DNA of 64,000 bases from Xylaria sp. FL1777 (Eukaryota > Ascomycota > Sordariomycetes > Xylariales > Xylariaceae). Positions 11,701-25,119 of the stretch are shown piece after piece. Each line of letters opens with the position of its first letter. Position 1 is the stretch's first letter. The translations under genes were made by a program, and so were the position numbers. Where the stretch lies: the NCBI GenBank assembly GCA_022578965.1, contig MU400510.1, positions 676,807-740,806 on the forward strand, written 5' to 3'. The notes under the pieces were generated by a model, which was not told the origin of the DNA, did no database searches, and worked only from the letters and a program-made list of their open reading frames with translations.

Positions 11701-14109
11701 AGTTTTTATAGCATAACTATATATTTATATAGTTTATATACTGTTTATATAATGGTTTTTTATTTTTTTTCTTTAGTTATTTTAATAGTATAATATTTAT
11801 TTAAAATATTAACTGCTATAAATTATTTTGCTTAGCTAATGTTTTTTTTTATAGTTACTAATAAAATAAAAAAATATTTATTTATAATAATAATTACATT
11901 TAATAATTAATAGTTAATTATTACTTGCTATACTAGTTTTTTTTTTTTATTAATTAGTTGTTTTTTATTTTTTATTTTAAATACTAGTACTATAAAATAT
12001 TTAATAAATAACTAAAATTCTTTTAAAAATCTTTTTATTAAGTTTTTTTAAATGTATTTTTATAAAGCGTTTATTTTATTTAAGCTTATATAGTATACTT
12101 AATAAAGCTTTAGTTAACATTTTTTTCTAATAAAAATATAGTAGTTTTATAAGCTATATTTAAAAAGTTCTTTTTTTTTTTTTTTTAAATAGTTTGTAAA
12201 ATTTATAATATACTTTTAGTATTTTGTTTAGGATTTTTTTTGTAATTTTTTTAATTTTTTTGCTTTGTTTTTTATTTTTTTAATTAATAGTTTTTGCTTT
12301 TTATTAAATTAAAAAGTTACTAGTTTTTAGCTATAATATTTTTAAAATAATATTATAATTAAATATATTAATAATATTTAATACAATTTGCTTTTTATAT
12401 TTTTATATAAATATATTAAAAGGTTTAATTTTTTTAAGTATATAATTATTATTATAACTAAAAATGCTTTTATTAAATTTTTTAATTTTTTAGGATTTTT
12501 GCTTATATTTCTAAAGAATTTCATTTTGTTTTATTATTTTAAGTAAAATTATATTAGCTTATGTTTTTAAGTTAATTAAAATGTTATATTTTTTTTTTTA
12601 ATATATAAGTTTAACTTTAAATTAGTTTTGCTAGTTATTATATTAAACTTTACGTAAAGCTTTAGTTTTTTTAGCTACTTGCTGCTTTTTTAGCAAGTGC
12701 TTATTTTGTTTTTTGATTTTTTTTTGTAAAATGTTTAAATGCTTATTTTATTTTGTACTTTAAATATTATTACGCTTTATTTTGTTTTTGCTTTTAGTTA
12801 AGCTTTAAATTGCAGTTTTTAAGCTTTTTTACTTTTAGCAACTATTTCTTAGTATAATTAAGCTTTAATTAACTAATAATATTTATAATAGTTATTTTTA
12901 TATTTTTTTAAAATAGTATTATAAGTATAATTAAAATTCTTTTTAAATATTGTAAATTTTTATAAATCTTTATAATAAACTATAGTTATAACTAACTATT
13001 TTAATTTATAAAAGTTTTATATTTTTATTTTTATAATTTGTTTAAAAAACTAATTATTTTTTAGTTTATTAAATAAATATTAATAGCAATAATATATTAT
13101 ATAATAATTTTATAATATTTTATTATGTTTTAAATTTTTTAAGCGTAAAATATTATTATTGTTTTTTATTATAGTTTTATTATAGTAGTAACTTTTAGTA
13201 ATTAGTTAAATTACTAGTTTTAGTTTTTAAAACATATTAGTTTTTATATTAACTATTAATGCTTTTTTGTTTTGTTGCATTTAAAGCAATTTTAGCTATA
13301 AAAATATTTTATTTATTTTTATTAGTTCTTTTTTTGTAGTATTTTTTATAGCTTTTAATTTTATTTGTTTTTGCTTTAAAGTTTTATAAGTTTTATTTTT
13401 TTAGGTTTATTTAATAACTAAATGTTTTAATAGTTTATAATTAGTTTAATAATTATATTATTTATAATTATAGTTTTATTTTTTTAAATATAATTTTTTT
13501 TAAGCTATATTTTAAGCTTTAATAGTTTAAAATTTTTATAGTTTTATAAGTTTGCTAATTATATTAATTTATTACTTTTTATTATTTGCTATTTTTAGTT
13601 AAACTATTTTTTTAAGTTATATATTAAATAACTTTAATTGTTTATATAGCAAATATATCTTTTTGCAATTTGTTTTAATAATTATAAAGCTTTTAAATAA
13701 TATTTATATGTTTGTTTATTTTAACTTATATAAATAAAATATTTAAATTTGTTTAGTATAGCACTTTTATTTTAACTTAAAATAGCAATTTTATACTTTT
13801 GCTTTAAAAACATATTTTTTGAATTGCTTTATTATTTTTTGTTGTTTTAAACTTTTATAACTTATATTTTTTTTTTAAGTTAAAAAATCTTTTCTTTTTT
13901 ATAGCTTTTTTTTTCGTTTTTTTTCTTAAATTAGCATTGTTTTTAAAAGTGTTTTTTTTTTATAGTTATAATATTTAACTTTAAACATATTTTAAAATTA
14001 TTATTTCTAAACTTTACTAATTTATTTAGATTTTTGTTTAATATTTTTTTAAGTATTTTTTTTTTTATTTTTTTTAGTTTTTTTAGTTTTAAAATACTAA
14101 TTAAATAAT

Positions 14110-14350
14110 TATTAATTAATTATAATAGCTATATTAATATACGTATTAATTTTTGCTAGTTTATTTATTTTGTATAATTTGTTTTAAACTTAGGTTTTAA
14201 ATTTATTATAAAATAAATAAAATAGTGCAAGCTTAAGCAATCTTAAAATTACTATTAATTGTTTAAATTTTATAGCGTAATTTATTGCTACTTTTGTTTA
14301 TTTTAAGCAATAAAGTGCTTTTTTTGCATGTTTTACTTTTTAAGTGTTTT
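14110..14350 (-). pseudogene. Gag (retrotransposon gag domain) of chromovirus A (decayed)
   Basis: Minus-strand reading gives AKKALYCLK.TKVAINYAIKF, then KQLIVIL and ALFYLFYNKFKT.V.NKLYKI, then INTYINIAI. This matches the Ty3/gypsy capsid pattern A...L..L.Q...V..Y...F..L...L.W...AL...FY.GL...V...L..I......Y...AI.ID, with E/D turned to K/N. It lies near the right LTR, as expected for the 5' end of an element read leftward. Related segments are at about 24,000-24,170 in B and 29,990-30,130 in C. Confidence 0.8.
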
Positions 14351-15315
14351 TAAATAGTGCTTTTATTTAATTTTTAAACTTAATATAGTTTTTAAAAATT
14401 TCTTTTGTTTTTAGCTTAAAATTAGTTAACTTATTAGCTTTTAAAAAATCTTTTAAAATAAGTTAAAACTATTTTAGTACTTTTTTTAATAAAAATTATA
14501 AAATAATTATTACTTTTTAATCTTTTTTTATAATAGTAATAAAATACTATTTTAAATAAAGTTTAGCGTAAATTAAAAAGGCTTTTATATTTATAAATTT
14601 ATTATAAAGCTTTAAAGCAATAAATTTAAAACTTTTAATATTTAGTATTTTTAATATTATAAATAATCTTAATAATAAAAGCAGTAATAGTAATAAAAAG
14701 TTAGGTTTTTTATTTTAAATTATTACTTTAAATATAGCAGTAATAAAAATAAGCGTTAAGTTTGCTAGTAATAATATTAATATTAATTATAGTATAATTA
14801 TTTGTTTAAAGCTTTAATTTATTATTATAATAGTAATTATTATTGCTGCTTTAATTATTATAGCTAATATTTATGCTAGTTTAAAAATTATAACGTTTAG
14901 TATTTAAGCTATCTTTTAAGTTAAAATAATTAGTTTATTTTATAACGCTAGTATTAATGTTAGTTCTTTTTTATTATTACTGCTTAATTTTTTTTTTTTT
15001 GCTACTGCTTTTTTTTTAATAAAAATAGCTAATAAAAATGCTAAAGTTTATTATTTTAATACATTGCTAGTTTTAAAAATCTTTAAAATCTTTAAACTTA
15101 ATTTTTAACTTTTTATTTTTAATAATATAACTTAGATTTAGTTTATTAGTTATTAAGTAAAGTTTACTTATATAATGCTATTTAACATTTTTATTTTTTA
15201 AATATTTCTTTAGTATATTTTTAAAAGTTTATTTTATAAATTGTTTATTACTTAACTTTTTATACTAATATTTGTTTTTATATATTAAGTTTTATTAATT
15301 AAAAAGCTATTAAAG

Positions 15316-15832
15316 TATAATAAACTTATTATATATTAATATAACAGGTTTGCCTTTAAAGTTTTAATTTGCAAGTAATAATAGAATTTTTAACAATAGT
15401 TCATTAAAGAAATTTTTAAAGTATTTTTACTACTATATATTAATAAAAGTCTTAAAAGATTAAAAGTAATAAATATATTAGTGCTTAGTAGTTATAAAAA
15501 ATTAATAGCTAAAAAGCTAAAAACTAAGTAAATAACTAAATATAAAAAGTGCATAATTATATAAACAAAGAAAATAGTAGTAATAATTTATAAACGTTGC
15601 TTTTTTTAATAAATTTAACGCTATATTGTTTTAAGTCTAAAGCTTAATAAATTTAACGCTTAAGTTTGTTAAATTTAAAGCTTAATAAACTTAACGCTTA
15701 AGTTTATTAAGTTTATGCATTAAACTCTTATAGTAGTTTAAATATATATTTTTTTAACAAATAGGATTTTTTCTACGTATGTTTTTTTTATACTTAGCCT
15801 TTTAACTAGCCTAGTTAGCCCATTTTATAACA
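15316..15832 (-). repeat. Chromovirus A right (5') LTR
   Basis: 517 bp, the same length as its partner at 8,106-8,622 with no net indel. Differences are C/T or G/A transitions; for example the start TGTAACAGACCTG here reads TATAATAAACTTA. Confidence 0.9.
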
Positions 15833-15837
15833 ATTAA

Positions 15838-16203
15838 TAAGGGTTTTAAAGGATTAAAAGTAATAAATATATTAGTGCTTAGCAGTTATAAAAAATTAAT
15901 AGCTAAAAAACTAAAACTAAATAAGTAACTAAATATAAAAAGTGCATAATTATATAAATAAAAAAAAGGTAAAAAAAGTAATAACTTTTTTTAAATTACT
16001 GCAAGTTTAATAAGCATTAAATTACTATAAGCTTAATAAGCTTTAAATTATTATAAGCTTAATAAGCCTTAAATTATTATAAGCTTAATAAGCTAAATAA
16101 ATTGTTATATAACTTTAGCTTTAGCTAGTAAAAAAAAAAGTGCAAAGTATATATAAAAATATTAAGCTGCTTTAAAAGCTATCTTTGTGCTAATTTTATA
16201 ATA
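15838..16203 (-). repeat. Chromovirus B left (3') LTR, second part
   Basis: 366 bp that continue the LTR broken at 8,105. The subfamily-2 part contains four copies of a unit of about 24 bp (AAATTACTATAAGCTTAATA) and the box TTTAGCTTTAGCTAG. Ends ...TTTTATAATA. Confidence 0.88.
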
Positions 16204-16389
16204 TTATTTCTTTTTTTTTAAAATTGTTGTTTTAATAATTTTCCGTAAATATCTTTTTTTTTTTTTTTTATATGTTATAATATTAAAACGCATTAAAAAA
16301 ACTAATTGCTTATTTAAAACAAAGCAAAAATTTATTTTTGCTTTCTTTATTAATTCTATTAGCTATAAAGTTATGCTTTGCTTTTGCTG

Positions 16390-16800
16390 CTTTAATTAGT
16401 TATTAACGTATAAAATAACAAATAATATGTTTTGTTATTTTAAATGTATACGTGCTAATTACTTTTATAATAAATTAAAAGTTTTAATTAACTTAATTAA
16501 TAATATAGTTTTTAAATATTGTTGTTTTAAAAAGAAAAAAAAGCAAGCAAAGCAACAATTATTTCTAGTTTAAAAAAAATTAAAACAAGCTTAAAATAGC
16601 TTTAACTTTGTTTTAAGCAAGTTAGCTTAGCTTTATATACAAAAACGTTTTTTAAAAGCAAAAAGTATTAAAATAGTTTAGCAAAAGCTTTAGTTTTTAA
16701 ATGAACTAAATAAAATAAAACGTATTAAAAAAAACAAAAAGCGCTAGCAAAAAAGCAAAAATAATAAAAAAAGCAAGCTAAAGCAACGCAAGCTACTTTA
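16390..16800 (+). pseudogene. Decayed accessory frame of chromovirus B, antisense to gag-pol
   Basis: Same frame as the longer open piece in copy C at 26,703-26,891. It starts near a cysteine-containing segment and runs into a lysine-rich, coiled-coil-like part ending near KKQKQQKK. It converges with the chromodomain end of pol. Confidence 0.5.
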
Positions 16801-16894
16801 TTTAAGTTTAATTAGGATTTTTTAAACGTTTTTTTTAAAGTTAACTTTTTTTTTTTAGTTTTAAGCAGTTAAAATATTAGCAATAAAACTAATT

Positions 16895-17035
16895 TATAAC
16901 TACTTTAATAATTTTTAAGTATTTTTTAAGTTTTTAAGTATTATTAACATATAAGTATTTTTTTTATTTAATAAAATACTTTAGGTTATTATTATTTTAA
17001 CAAAAATTTAGTATATTTTTAACTTTATAAACGTT
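16895..17035 (-). pseudogene. Chromodomain end of pol, chromovirus B (decayed)
   Basis: Nearly the same sequence as 9,280-9,440, with transitions. From here to about 21,320 the pol region of B runs parallel to that of A and includes the YLDD box at 19,216-19,193. Confidence 0.7.
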
Positions 17036-19059
17036 TTAATTTATTTTTATTTTTAGTTATGTTTTAATAAATGTTTTAATAAGTATTAGTTTTAGTAAAA
17101 AAATATAAAAAATAAAGTAAATTTATATATTTTTTAGTAATAACAGTTTATAGTTAATAAGTAAAATAACTTTTTTAATTTTAAAAAAGCTAAGTTTTTT
17201 AAATTTTAATTTATTGCTTAGTTGTTTTATTTTAATTTAAAAAATATTAATGTTTATATTTTATTTTTATTATAGTAAGTAAACTTTATTTCTTTTTTTA
17301 AAGGTTAGTTCTTTAGTTTGTTTTTTGTTATAGTATATTAACATTTATTATTATAAAAATTAAAAGCGTAGTTATAGTTTAACTTATAGCGTTTTAATTT
17401 TTATTACAATAGTTTTTGCTTAAAGTATTATAGTTAAAATAGCAGGTGTTTTTATTAATGTTTTTTTTTGTTTTTTAATAATTGCTTGCTGTTTATAAAC
17501 AGCTTTATATAAAAATATGTTTATATTTTTGTTTGTTAATATATTATATAAAATTTATGCTATTAGTAATAGTTTTATTTAATTGTTTTATTAATAGTTA
17601 ATATAACTTTATAAATATTGTTTTAATATTTAGTTTAGTTTTTTTGTTTGTTTATTTGTTTATAAGTAGTAAGCAATTAAAAACTTTAGTTTAACACTAA
17701 TAAGTTTAAAAAAGCTAGTTTTAAACTTAAAAATAAACAATTTATTTTAGTTTAAAATAATTTTTTTTAGTAGCTTATACTTATTTAAATATTAGCGTAT
17801 AAAAGTATATATAAGTTATTTAGCTATTATATTTTTTTTAAACAGTAAAAAGTAAGCATACTTAGTAAGTTTATTAATAATAATTTATATTTTATTGTAT
17901 TGTATTTTTATAACTAAATTAATTAATAAAAATAATGCTATAATAAAATTTTAAGCAATAATATATTATGCTTGTTTAAATATTTATATAAGTTATAGTA
18001 GTTTATAAAGCTTATATTAAGCTATTTTAGCTTTATTATAAATATTGCACTTTTTTATAATAGATTTAACTATGTTTTATAGTTTTAAAAAATTGTACTT
18101 TTTTTATAATTGTTAAACTATTTTTGTTGCTTTTTAATATTTATATAATAAGTATTTATAAAATTTTTTAATAAATTTGTTTTATAAAAATTTTAATAAA
18201 TAAACTTTATGTTTATATATTAGCTTATTATTTTTTAATTTTTTATGTTTTTATAGTTATGCTAACTTTTTTAAGTTATAAGCTTATTATAACTATATAT
18301 TTATAAAGTTCTTAAATATAACTTTAACTTTTAAGCTTTTATTTTTTTAAAAATATAGTACTTAAATGTTTTTTTTTAAAACTTTAAATTTTTTTTAACT
18401 TTGTTAGCTTAGTATGTTTGCTTAAATGTTTTTTTTTCTTTTAATATAGTATATTTTAAAGTTAAATTTAAAAAAAAAAACTATTTAATTTTTATGTTGT
18501 TTAATAATCTTTTGCGTAGTTATAAATTTTATTAAGTTTTAATAATTTAAATAAATCTTAATTAGCTTTATAGTTTTTATAAAAAATAGTTTTTACTTTT
18601 TAAGTGCTATAATAATTATAAGCAGTTTTTTGTTATATATAAAGTATTATAATACTATGTTTTATAATGCTTTAAAGTAATAAGCTATTAAGTGCTATTT
18701 TTTGTTGTTTTTTAGTTGTTTTAAAACTTTTGTAATTATATTATTTAAAGCATTTATTTTTAGCTTTTTTTTTTTTTGTAGATTAAATAGTTTAACTATA
18801 AAGTTAAAAGTAATTTTTAGTTTTAGTTCTTTAAAAGCTTTTTAAGCTTCCTTTAAAATTAAAAAAAATTTTTCTTTGTATTTTTTTTTTGTATACTTTA
18901 TAAAGTAAAATGCTATTTTTTTAAAGTTTTAAATTAATATTTAAACATAGTTTAAAAATTTTAATGCTTATTATATATTTATAATAATAACTAAGTTAAA
19001 TATTTTTTAGTTTTATATTATATTAATTTTTAACTATTAAATTTATATTTGTTTTAAAG

Positions 19060-19260
19060 TAATTATAAATCTTAAAAAGTCGATTTTTTATATATGCTAT
19101 ATATACTTTTTTGTATTAAGTTATAATTCTGCTTATTTAAGTATTTTTAATATTTAAGTTATATGTTTTTTGTGTTTTTTTAATGTTTTAAAATAAATTA
19201 AAATATTATTTAAGTAAATAAACATAAATTTATTTAAAAACTTTTATAAAATTGTTATTA
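19060..19260 (-). pseudogene. Reverse transcriptase box of chromovirus B (decayed)
   Basis: The YLNNIL-type box at 19,216-19,193 is the YLDD active site with Asp turned to Asn. Flanks align with those of A at 11,470-11,700. Confidence 0.75.
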
Positions 19261-21337
19261 TTATATATTAAAAGCTAGCTAATACGTTTTATAGTTTTTA
19301 TAGCATAACTATATATTTATATAGTTTATATATTATTTATATAATAATTTTTTATTTTTTTTTTTAGCTATTTTAATAGCATAATATTTATTTAAAATAT
19401 TAATTGCTATAAACTATTTTGCTTAACTAATGTTTTTTTTTATAGTTACTAATAAAATAAAAAAGTATTTATTTGCAATAATAATTACGTTTAATAGTTA
19501 ATAATTAATTATTACTTGCTATATTAGTTTTTTTTTTTTATTAATTAGTTGTTTTTTATTTTTTATTTTAAGTACTAATATTATAAAGTATTTAATAAAT
19601 AATTAAAACTTTTTTAGGAATTTTTTTGCTAAGTTTTTTTAAATATATCTTTATAAAACGTTTATTTTATTTAAGCTTATATAGTATACTTAATAAAGCT
19701 TTAGTTAATATTTTTCTTTAATAAAAATATAGTAGTTTTATAAGCTATGTTTAAAAAGTTTTTTTTTTTTTTTTTTTTAAATAATTTATAAAATTTATAA
19801 TATACTTTTAATATTTTGTTTAGGATTTTTTTTGCGATTTTTCTAATTTTTTTGCTTTATTTTTTACTTTTTTAATTAATGGTTTTTGTTTTTTATTAAA
19901 TTAAAAAGTTGCTAGTTTTTAGCTATAATATTCCCAAAATAATGTTATAATTAAATATATTAGCAATATTTAATATAATTTGCTTTTTATATTTTTATAT
20001 AAATATATTAAAAAGTTTAGTTTTTTTAAATATATAACTATTATTATAACTAAAAGTGCTTTTATTAAATCTTTTAATTTTTAAGGATTTTTGCTTGTAT
20101 TTTTAAAAAATTTTATTTTGTTTTACTACTTTAAATAAAATTATATTAGCTTATATTTCTAAATTAATTAAAATATTATACTTTTTTTTTTAATATATAA
20201 GTTTAACTTTAAATTAGTTTTATTAATTATTATATTAAACTTTACGTAAAGCTTTAGTTTTTTTAGCTACTTGCTGTTTTTTTAACAAATGCTTATTTTG
20301 TTTTTTAATTTTTTTTTATAAAATATTTAAATATTTGTTTTATTTTATATTTTAGATATTATTATGCTTTGTTTTATTTTTGCTTTTAGTTAAGCTTTAA
20401 ATTATAGTTTTTAAGCTTTTTTGCTTTTAATAACTATTTTTTAATATAATTATGCTTTAATTAGCTAGTAATATTTATAGCAGTTATTTTTATACTTTTT
20501 TAAAATAATATTATAAATATAGTTAAAATTTTTTTTAAATATTATAAATCTTTATAAATTTTTATAATAAATTATAATTATAACTAATTACTTTAATTTA
20601 TAAAAGTTTTATATTTTTGTTTTTGTAATTTGTTTAAAAAACTAATTATTTTTTAGTTTATTAAATAAATATTAATAGCAATAATATATTATATAACAAT
20701 TTTATAGTACTTTATTATGTTTTAGATTTTTTAAACATAAAATATTATTATTATATTTTATTATAGTTTTATTATAATAATAACTTTTAGTAATTAGTTA
20801 AATTGCTAGCTTTAGTTTTTAAAATATATTAGTTCTTATATTAATTATTAATACTTTTTTGTTTTATTGCATTTAAAGCAGTTTAAGTTATAAAAATATT
20901 TTATTTATTTTTATTAGTTTTTTTTTATAATATTTTTTATAGCTTTTAATTTTATTTGTTTTTGCTTTAAAGTTTTATAAGTTCTATTTTTTTAAGTTTA
21001 TTTAATAACTAAATGTTTTAATAGTTTATAATTAGTTTAATAATTATACTATTTATAGTTATAGTTTTATTTTTTTAAACATAATTTTTTTTTAAGCTAT
21101 ATTTTAAGCTTTAATAGTTTAAAATTTTTGTAGTTTTATAAGTTTGCTAACTATATTAATTTACTATTTTTTATTGTTTGTTACTTTTAATTAAACTATT
21201 TTTTTAAGTTATATATTAAACAACTTTAATTGTTTATATAGCAAATATATTTTTTTGCAATTTGTTTTAATAACTATAAAACTTTTAAATAATATTTATA
21301 TGCTTGTTTATTTTAACTTATATAAATAAAGCATTTA

Positions 21338-23534
21338 TATATTATATTACTCGGGCTAACGGCTTATTAGCTATGCTAGTTGCTATTTTTTATATATACA
21401 AATAAAAACCATGCTTATAAATTAAAAGCAAGCTATAAGTAGCTTACTTTTTTCTTAGTAGCTAAGTAAAAATATTTTATATTTACTCCTAGGTTACACT
21501 AGTTTTACTATAATTTTATTAAATGCTTTGCTTTTTACTTCTTTGCTTTTAGGTTGTTTGTTTACTTGCATTATGCTATTAACTAAGTATATACACCTTT
21601 ACATAATCACTTTATAGTTTTTTTTTTTTCGTATTTTCTTTGCTTTATAGTTTGCTTGCTTTAATATTACTGCTTGCTTTATACTACTTGCAGTAGTTTT
21701 TTTAGTTTTAGCACTTATTTAGCTAAATATATTACTTTTTTTTCTTAGTCTTTTTTTAAACTTTTTTTTATTATATTGCTAATGCATTATAGTTTGCTTG
21801 CTTTAGTATTATTATTAGCTTTTTGCTGCACTAGTTTTTTTATAACTAAGTTATAACTAAATTATAAGCAAAGTTAATTGCTTATTACTTTTTAGTTTGC
21901 TTTTTGTATATTTATTTTTTAAGCTGTTTTTATACTTTTTATAATAAGCTTATTAAGTAAACATAGCTTATAAATAGCTTGTGCACTAAGCAATATAAAA
22001 TAGCAATAAGTAATAAGTTACTTTATTTAGCTACTTATACTAATTTTTTCCTTTTTTAACTATTAACTTTACTACTTTTACTACTATTACTACTATATAC
22101 TTAGCTTATACTTGCTTTAATATATTAAAATACCTAGTTTATAATATAATTAGTTGTTAATACGTTATAGTTATATAAAAATCTACTTTATTATAACTAT
22201 TATACTTTTTGTAGTACGTATTTATAACTAGTTTAGCTTAAATATATATGCTAACTAATATTAAGCCTATATATTTAAAATTATAAGTTATCTTGCTGCA
22301 GTTTTTACTAATTATTTAATTTATAGTACTAAATAAAGTAGCTAATAGTTTGCTATTATATAGTTTAAGCTTTTATAACTGCTTGTTGTTATGCTTTCTT
22401 GCTATAACGCTAATCCTTAAAATAAAAGTAAATGCTTTAGTACTTTGCGCTAAAGTATTATTAATAGCCTTAAAATTTATATTTATTAAGCACGCTAAAA
22501 TGCTTAAGCTATGCTACCACTATATTGCTTATATTATAGTAATATATTATATACCTTTTATTGCTGTTTTTTTCACGCTAACTATATAAAAATATTAATA
22601 ATTTTTACGCTTGCAATATTACTAGTAAGTTTACTAAGTGCTTATAATGCAAAAAAAGTAAAATAAGCACTAAAAGTAGCAATTATAGTTCTATAAATAC
22701 TTTTAACTATATTAATATTTATATATTTTTAAGCTTTACTTTATGCTTATTTTAACTATTAAAGTTCTTTTAATTTTAAGTATTACTAACAATTTCTTAG
22801 CTTAAAAAAATTAATAAAAAACTTCGATTGTTTATTAAAGCCCGCATAGCTATATGCTATTTCTATACTAATAAAAATATTTAAGCTGCACTTATAGCTA
22901 GTATACAACTTTAAGTTGCAATTAAAAAAGCAAAAAAAGCTATAGCAAGTAAAAAAGCTAAAAGTTCTATATAAATAAACTAATTAAAAAATATTTATAT
23001 AACCTTTAAAAGTTAGCATTATTATATATTTAGTAGCTAAAAGTTTTAGTAAAATTTTAGTGTTTAGTGCTTAATAAAGTTGTTTAATTGCTTTGCTTTT
23101 TTATAATATATACTTTTTAACTTTTATAGTTTTATGTTTATAATTTTATATTGCTATTTTTAGTACTTTATTGTATTATGCTTTACTTTAAAGTTTATAA
23201 ACATAAACTTATAATAAATAGCTTTTTTAAAACTATAAATAACAAATAGCTTTATAATAAATGCTTTAGCTTTTGCTTTATAATTATAGTAAACTTTTTT
23301 CGGCTTAAAGAAAAGCTAGTATTAATGCTTAGCTATTTTTGCTCCGTATTTAAAGGCCTTTATTTTTATGTTTTTATAGCTACTTATAACTTAATTAGTT
23401 CTTTAGCTACGTTATAATAGCTAAGCCTCTTTATATTTAGAACTTATTTAGCTATTTCACGTGCTTTTTTTAGGTTACGCAATAACTAGTAGCCTAGTTA
23501 AAAATTTGTTTGCTCTCTTAGTATACTGCAAGTA
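21338..23534. mobile_element. Unclassified 2.2 kb insertion, copy 1 (inside chromovirus B)
   Basis: 2,197 bp flanked by perfect 14-bp copies AAATAAAGCATTTA at 21,324-21,337 and 23,535-23,548. Chromovirus C has the empty site (one copy, near 29,522), so this is a clean insertion. A second copy of nearly the same length is at 34,751-36,942, with a different 14-bp duplication. It begins TATATTATATTACTCGGGC and ends near CTGCAAGTA. I find no LTR and no terminal inverted repeat. An open frame of 79 codons on the plus strand (22,350-22,589) is hydrophobic and probably chance. If read leftward, the left end could be a simple AT tail, which with the long target duplication suggests target-primed retrotransposition (LINE or SINE-like), but this is not proven. 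Confidence 0.75.
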
Positions 23535-23999
23535 AAATAAAGCATTTAAATTTATTTAATATAGTATTTTTGTTTTAACTTAAAATAGCAATTTTATATT
23601 TTTGCTTTAAAAACATATTTTTTAAATTGCTTTATTATTTTTTGTTGTTTTAAACTTTTATAACTTATATTTTTTTTTTAAGTTAAAAAATCTTTCTTTT
23701 TTTATAGCTTTTTTTTTTGTTTTTTTTTTTAAATTAGTATTATTTTTAAAAATGTTTTTTTTTTCTATAGTTATAACATTTAATTTTAAATATATTTTAA
23801 AATTGTTATTTTTAAACTTTATTAATTTGCTTAAATTTTTGTTTAATACTTTTTTAAGTATTTTTTTTTTGTTTTTTTTAGTTTTTTTAATTTTAAAGTA
23901 CTAATTAAATAATTATTAATTAATTATAATAGCTATATTAATATATATATTAATTTTTATTAGTTTATTTATTTTATATAGTTTATTTTAAACTTAAGT

Positions 24000-24170
24000 T
24001 TTAAGTTTACTATAAAATAAATAAAATAGTATAAACTTAAGCAATTTTAAAATTATTATTAATTATTTAAATTTTATAGCGTAATTTATTGCTGCTTTTA
24101 TTTGTTTTAAGCAGTAAAATGTTTTTTTTGCGTGTTTTGCTTTTTAAGTATTTTTAAATAGTGCTTTTAT
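24000..24170 (-). pseudogene. Gag of chromovirus B (decayed)
   Basis: Parallel to the Gag segment of A at 14,110-14,350, with further transitions. Confidence 0.65.
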
Positions 24171-25119
24171 TTAATTTTTAAACTTAATGTAGTTTTTAAA
24201 AAATTTTTTTGTTTTTAGCTTAAAATTGGTTAATTTGTTAGCTTTTAAAAAATTTTTTAAAATAAGTTAAAACTATTTTAGTACTTTTTTTAACAAAAAT
24301 TATAAAATAATTATTATTTTTTAGTTTTTTTTTATAATAATAATAAAGTGCTATTTTAAATAAAGTTTAACATAAATTAAAAAAGCTTTTATATTTATAG
24401 ATTTATTATAAAGCTTTAAAGCAATAAGTTTAAAACTTTTAATGTTTAACATTTTTAACATTATAAATAATTTTAATAATAAAAGCAACAATAATAATAA
24501 AAAATTAAGTTTTTTATTTTAAGTTATTACTTTAAATATAACAGTAATAAAAATAAGCATTAAGTTTACTAGTAGTAATATTAGCGTTAATTATAATATA
24601 ATTACTTGTTTAAAGCCTTAATTTATTATTATAGTAATAGTTATTATTGCTGCTTTAATTATTATAGCTAATATTTATACTAGTTTAAAAGTTATAATGC
24701 TTAATATTTAAGCTATTTTTTAAGTTAAAGCAACTAGTTTGCTTTATAATATTAGTATTAATATTAGTTTTTTTTTATTACTACTGCTTAACTTTTTTTT
24801 TTTTATTACTGCTTTTTTTTTAATAAAAATAGCTAATAAAAGTGCTAAAGTTTATTGTTTTAATACGTTATTAGTTTTAAAAGTCTTTAAAATCTTTAAA
24901 CTTAATTTTTAACTTTTTGTTTTTAATAATATAACTTAGATTTAGTTTATTAGTTATTAAATAAAGTTAACTTACGTAATACTATTTAGTATTTTTGTTT
25001 TTTAAATATTTTTTTAATATACTTTTAAAAGTTTATTTTATAAATTGTTTATTATTTAACTTTTTATATTAATATTTGTTTTTATGTATTAAGTTTTATT
25101 AATTAAAAAGCTATTAAAA

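Larger units (their letters stand above)
8106..15832 (-). mobile_element. Chromovirus A (Ty3/gypsy, 517-bp LTR), nested in the left LTR of B
   Basis: 7,727 bp, starting TGTAACAGACC and ending TTTTATAACA. Both LTRs are exactly 517 bp (8,106-8,622 and 15,316-15,832). Flanking 5-bp copies are ATCAA (8,101-8,105) and ATTAA (15,833-15,837), again one C-to-T apart. Rejoining the sequence around A restores a 494-bp LTR of B, which proves the nesting. The T-run just right of the left LTR (8,623-8,641) is the polypurine tract on the minus strand, agreeing with minus orientation. Order on the minus strand: Gag, reverse transcriptase, chromodomain. Confidence 0.92.

Noticed and set aside
15290..15315. 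tRNA primer-binding site next to the right LTR of A
   Set aside because: The sequence read on the minus strand (TACTTTAATAGC) is too decayed to match a given tRNA 3' end.
22350..22589. Open frame in the 2.2 kb element with KHAKMLKLCYHYI, similar to the KHIDIRYHYIRE box of copia RNase H
   Set aside because: The spacing to the neighbouring RNase H motifs does not fit and no copia reverse transcriptase or LTR is present; likely chance in a hydrophobic AT-rich frame.
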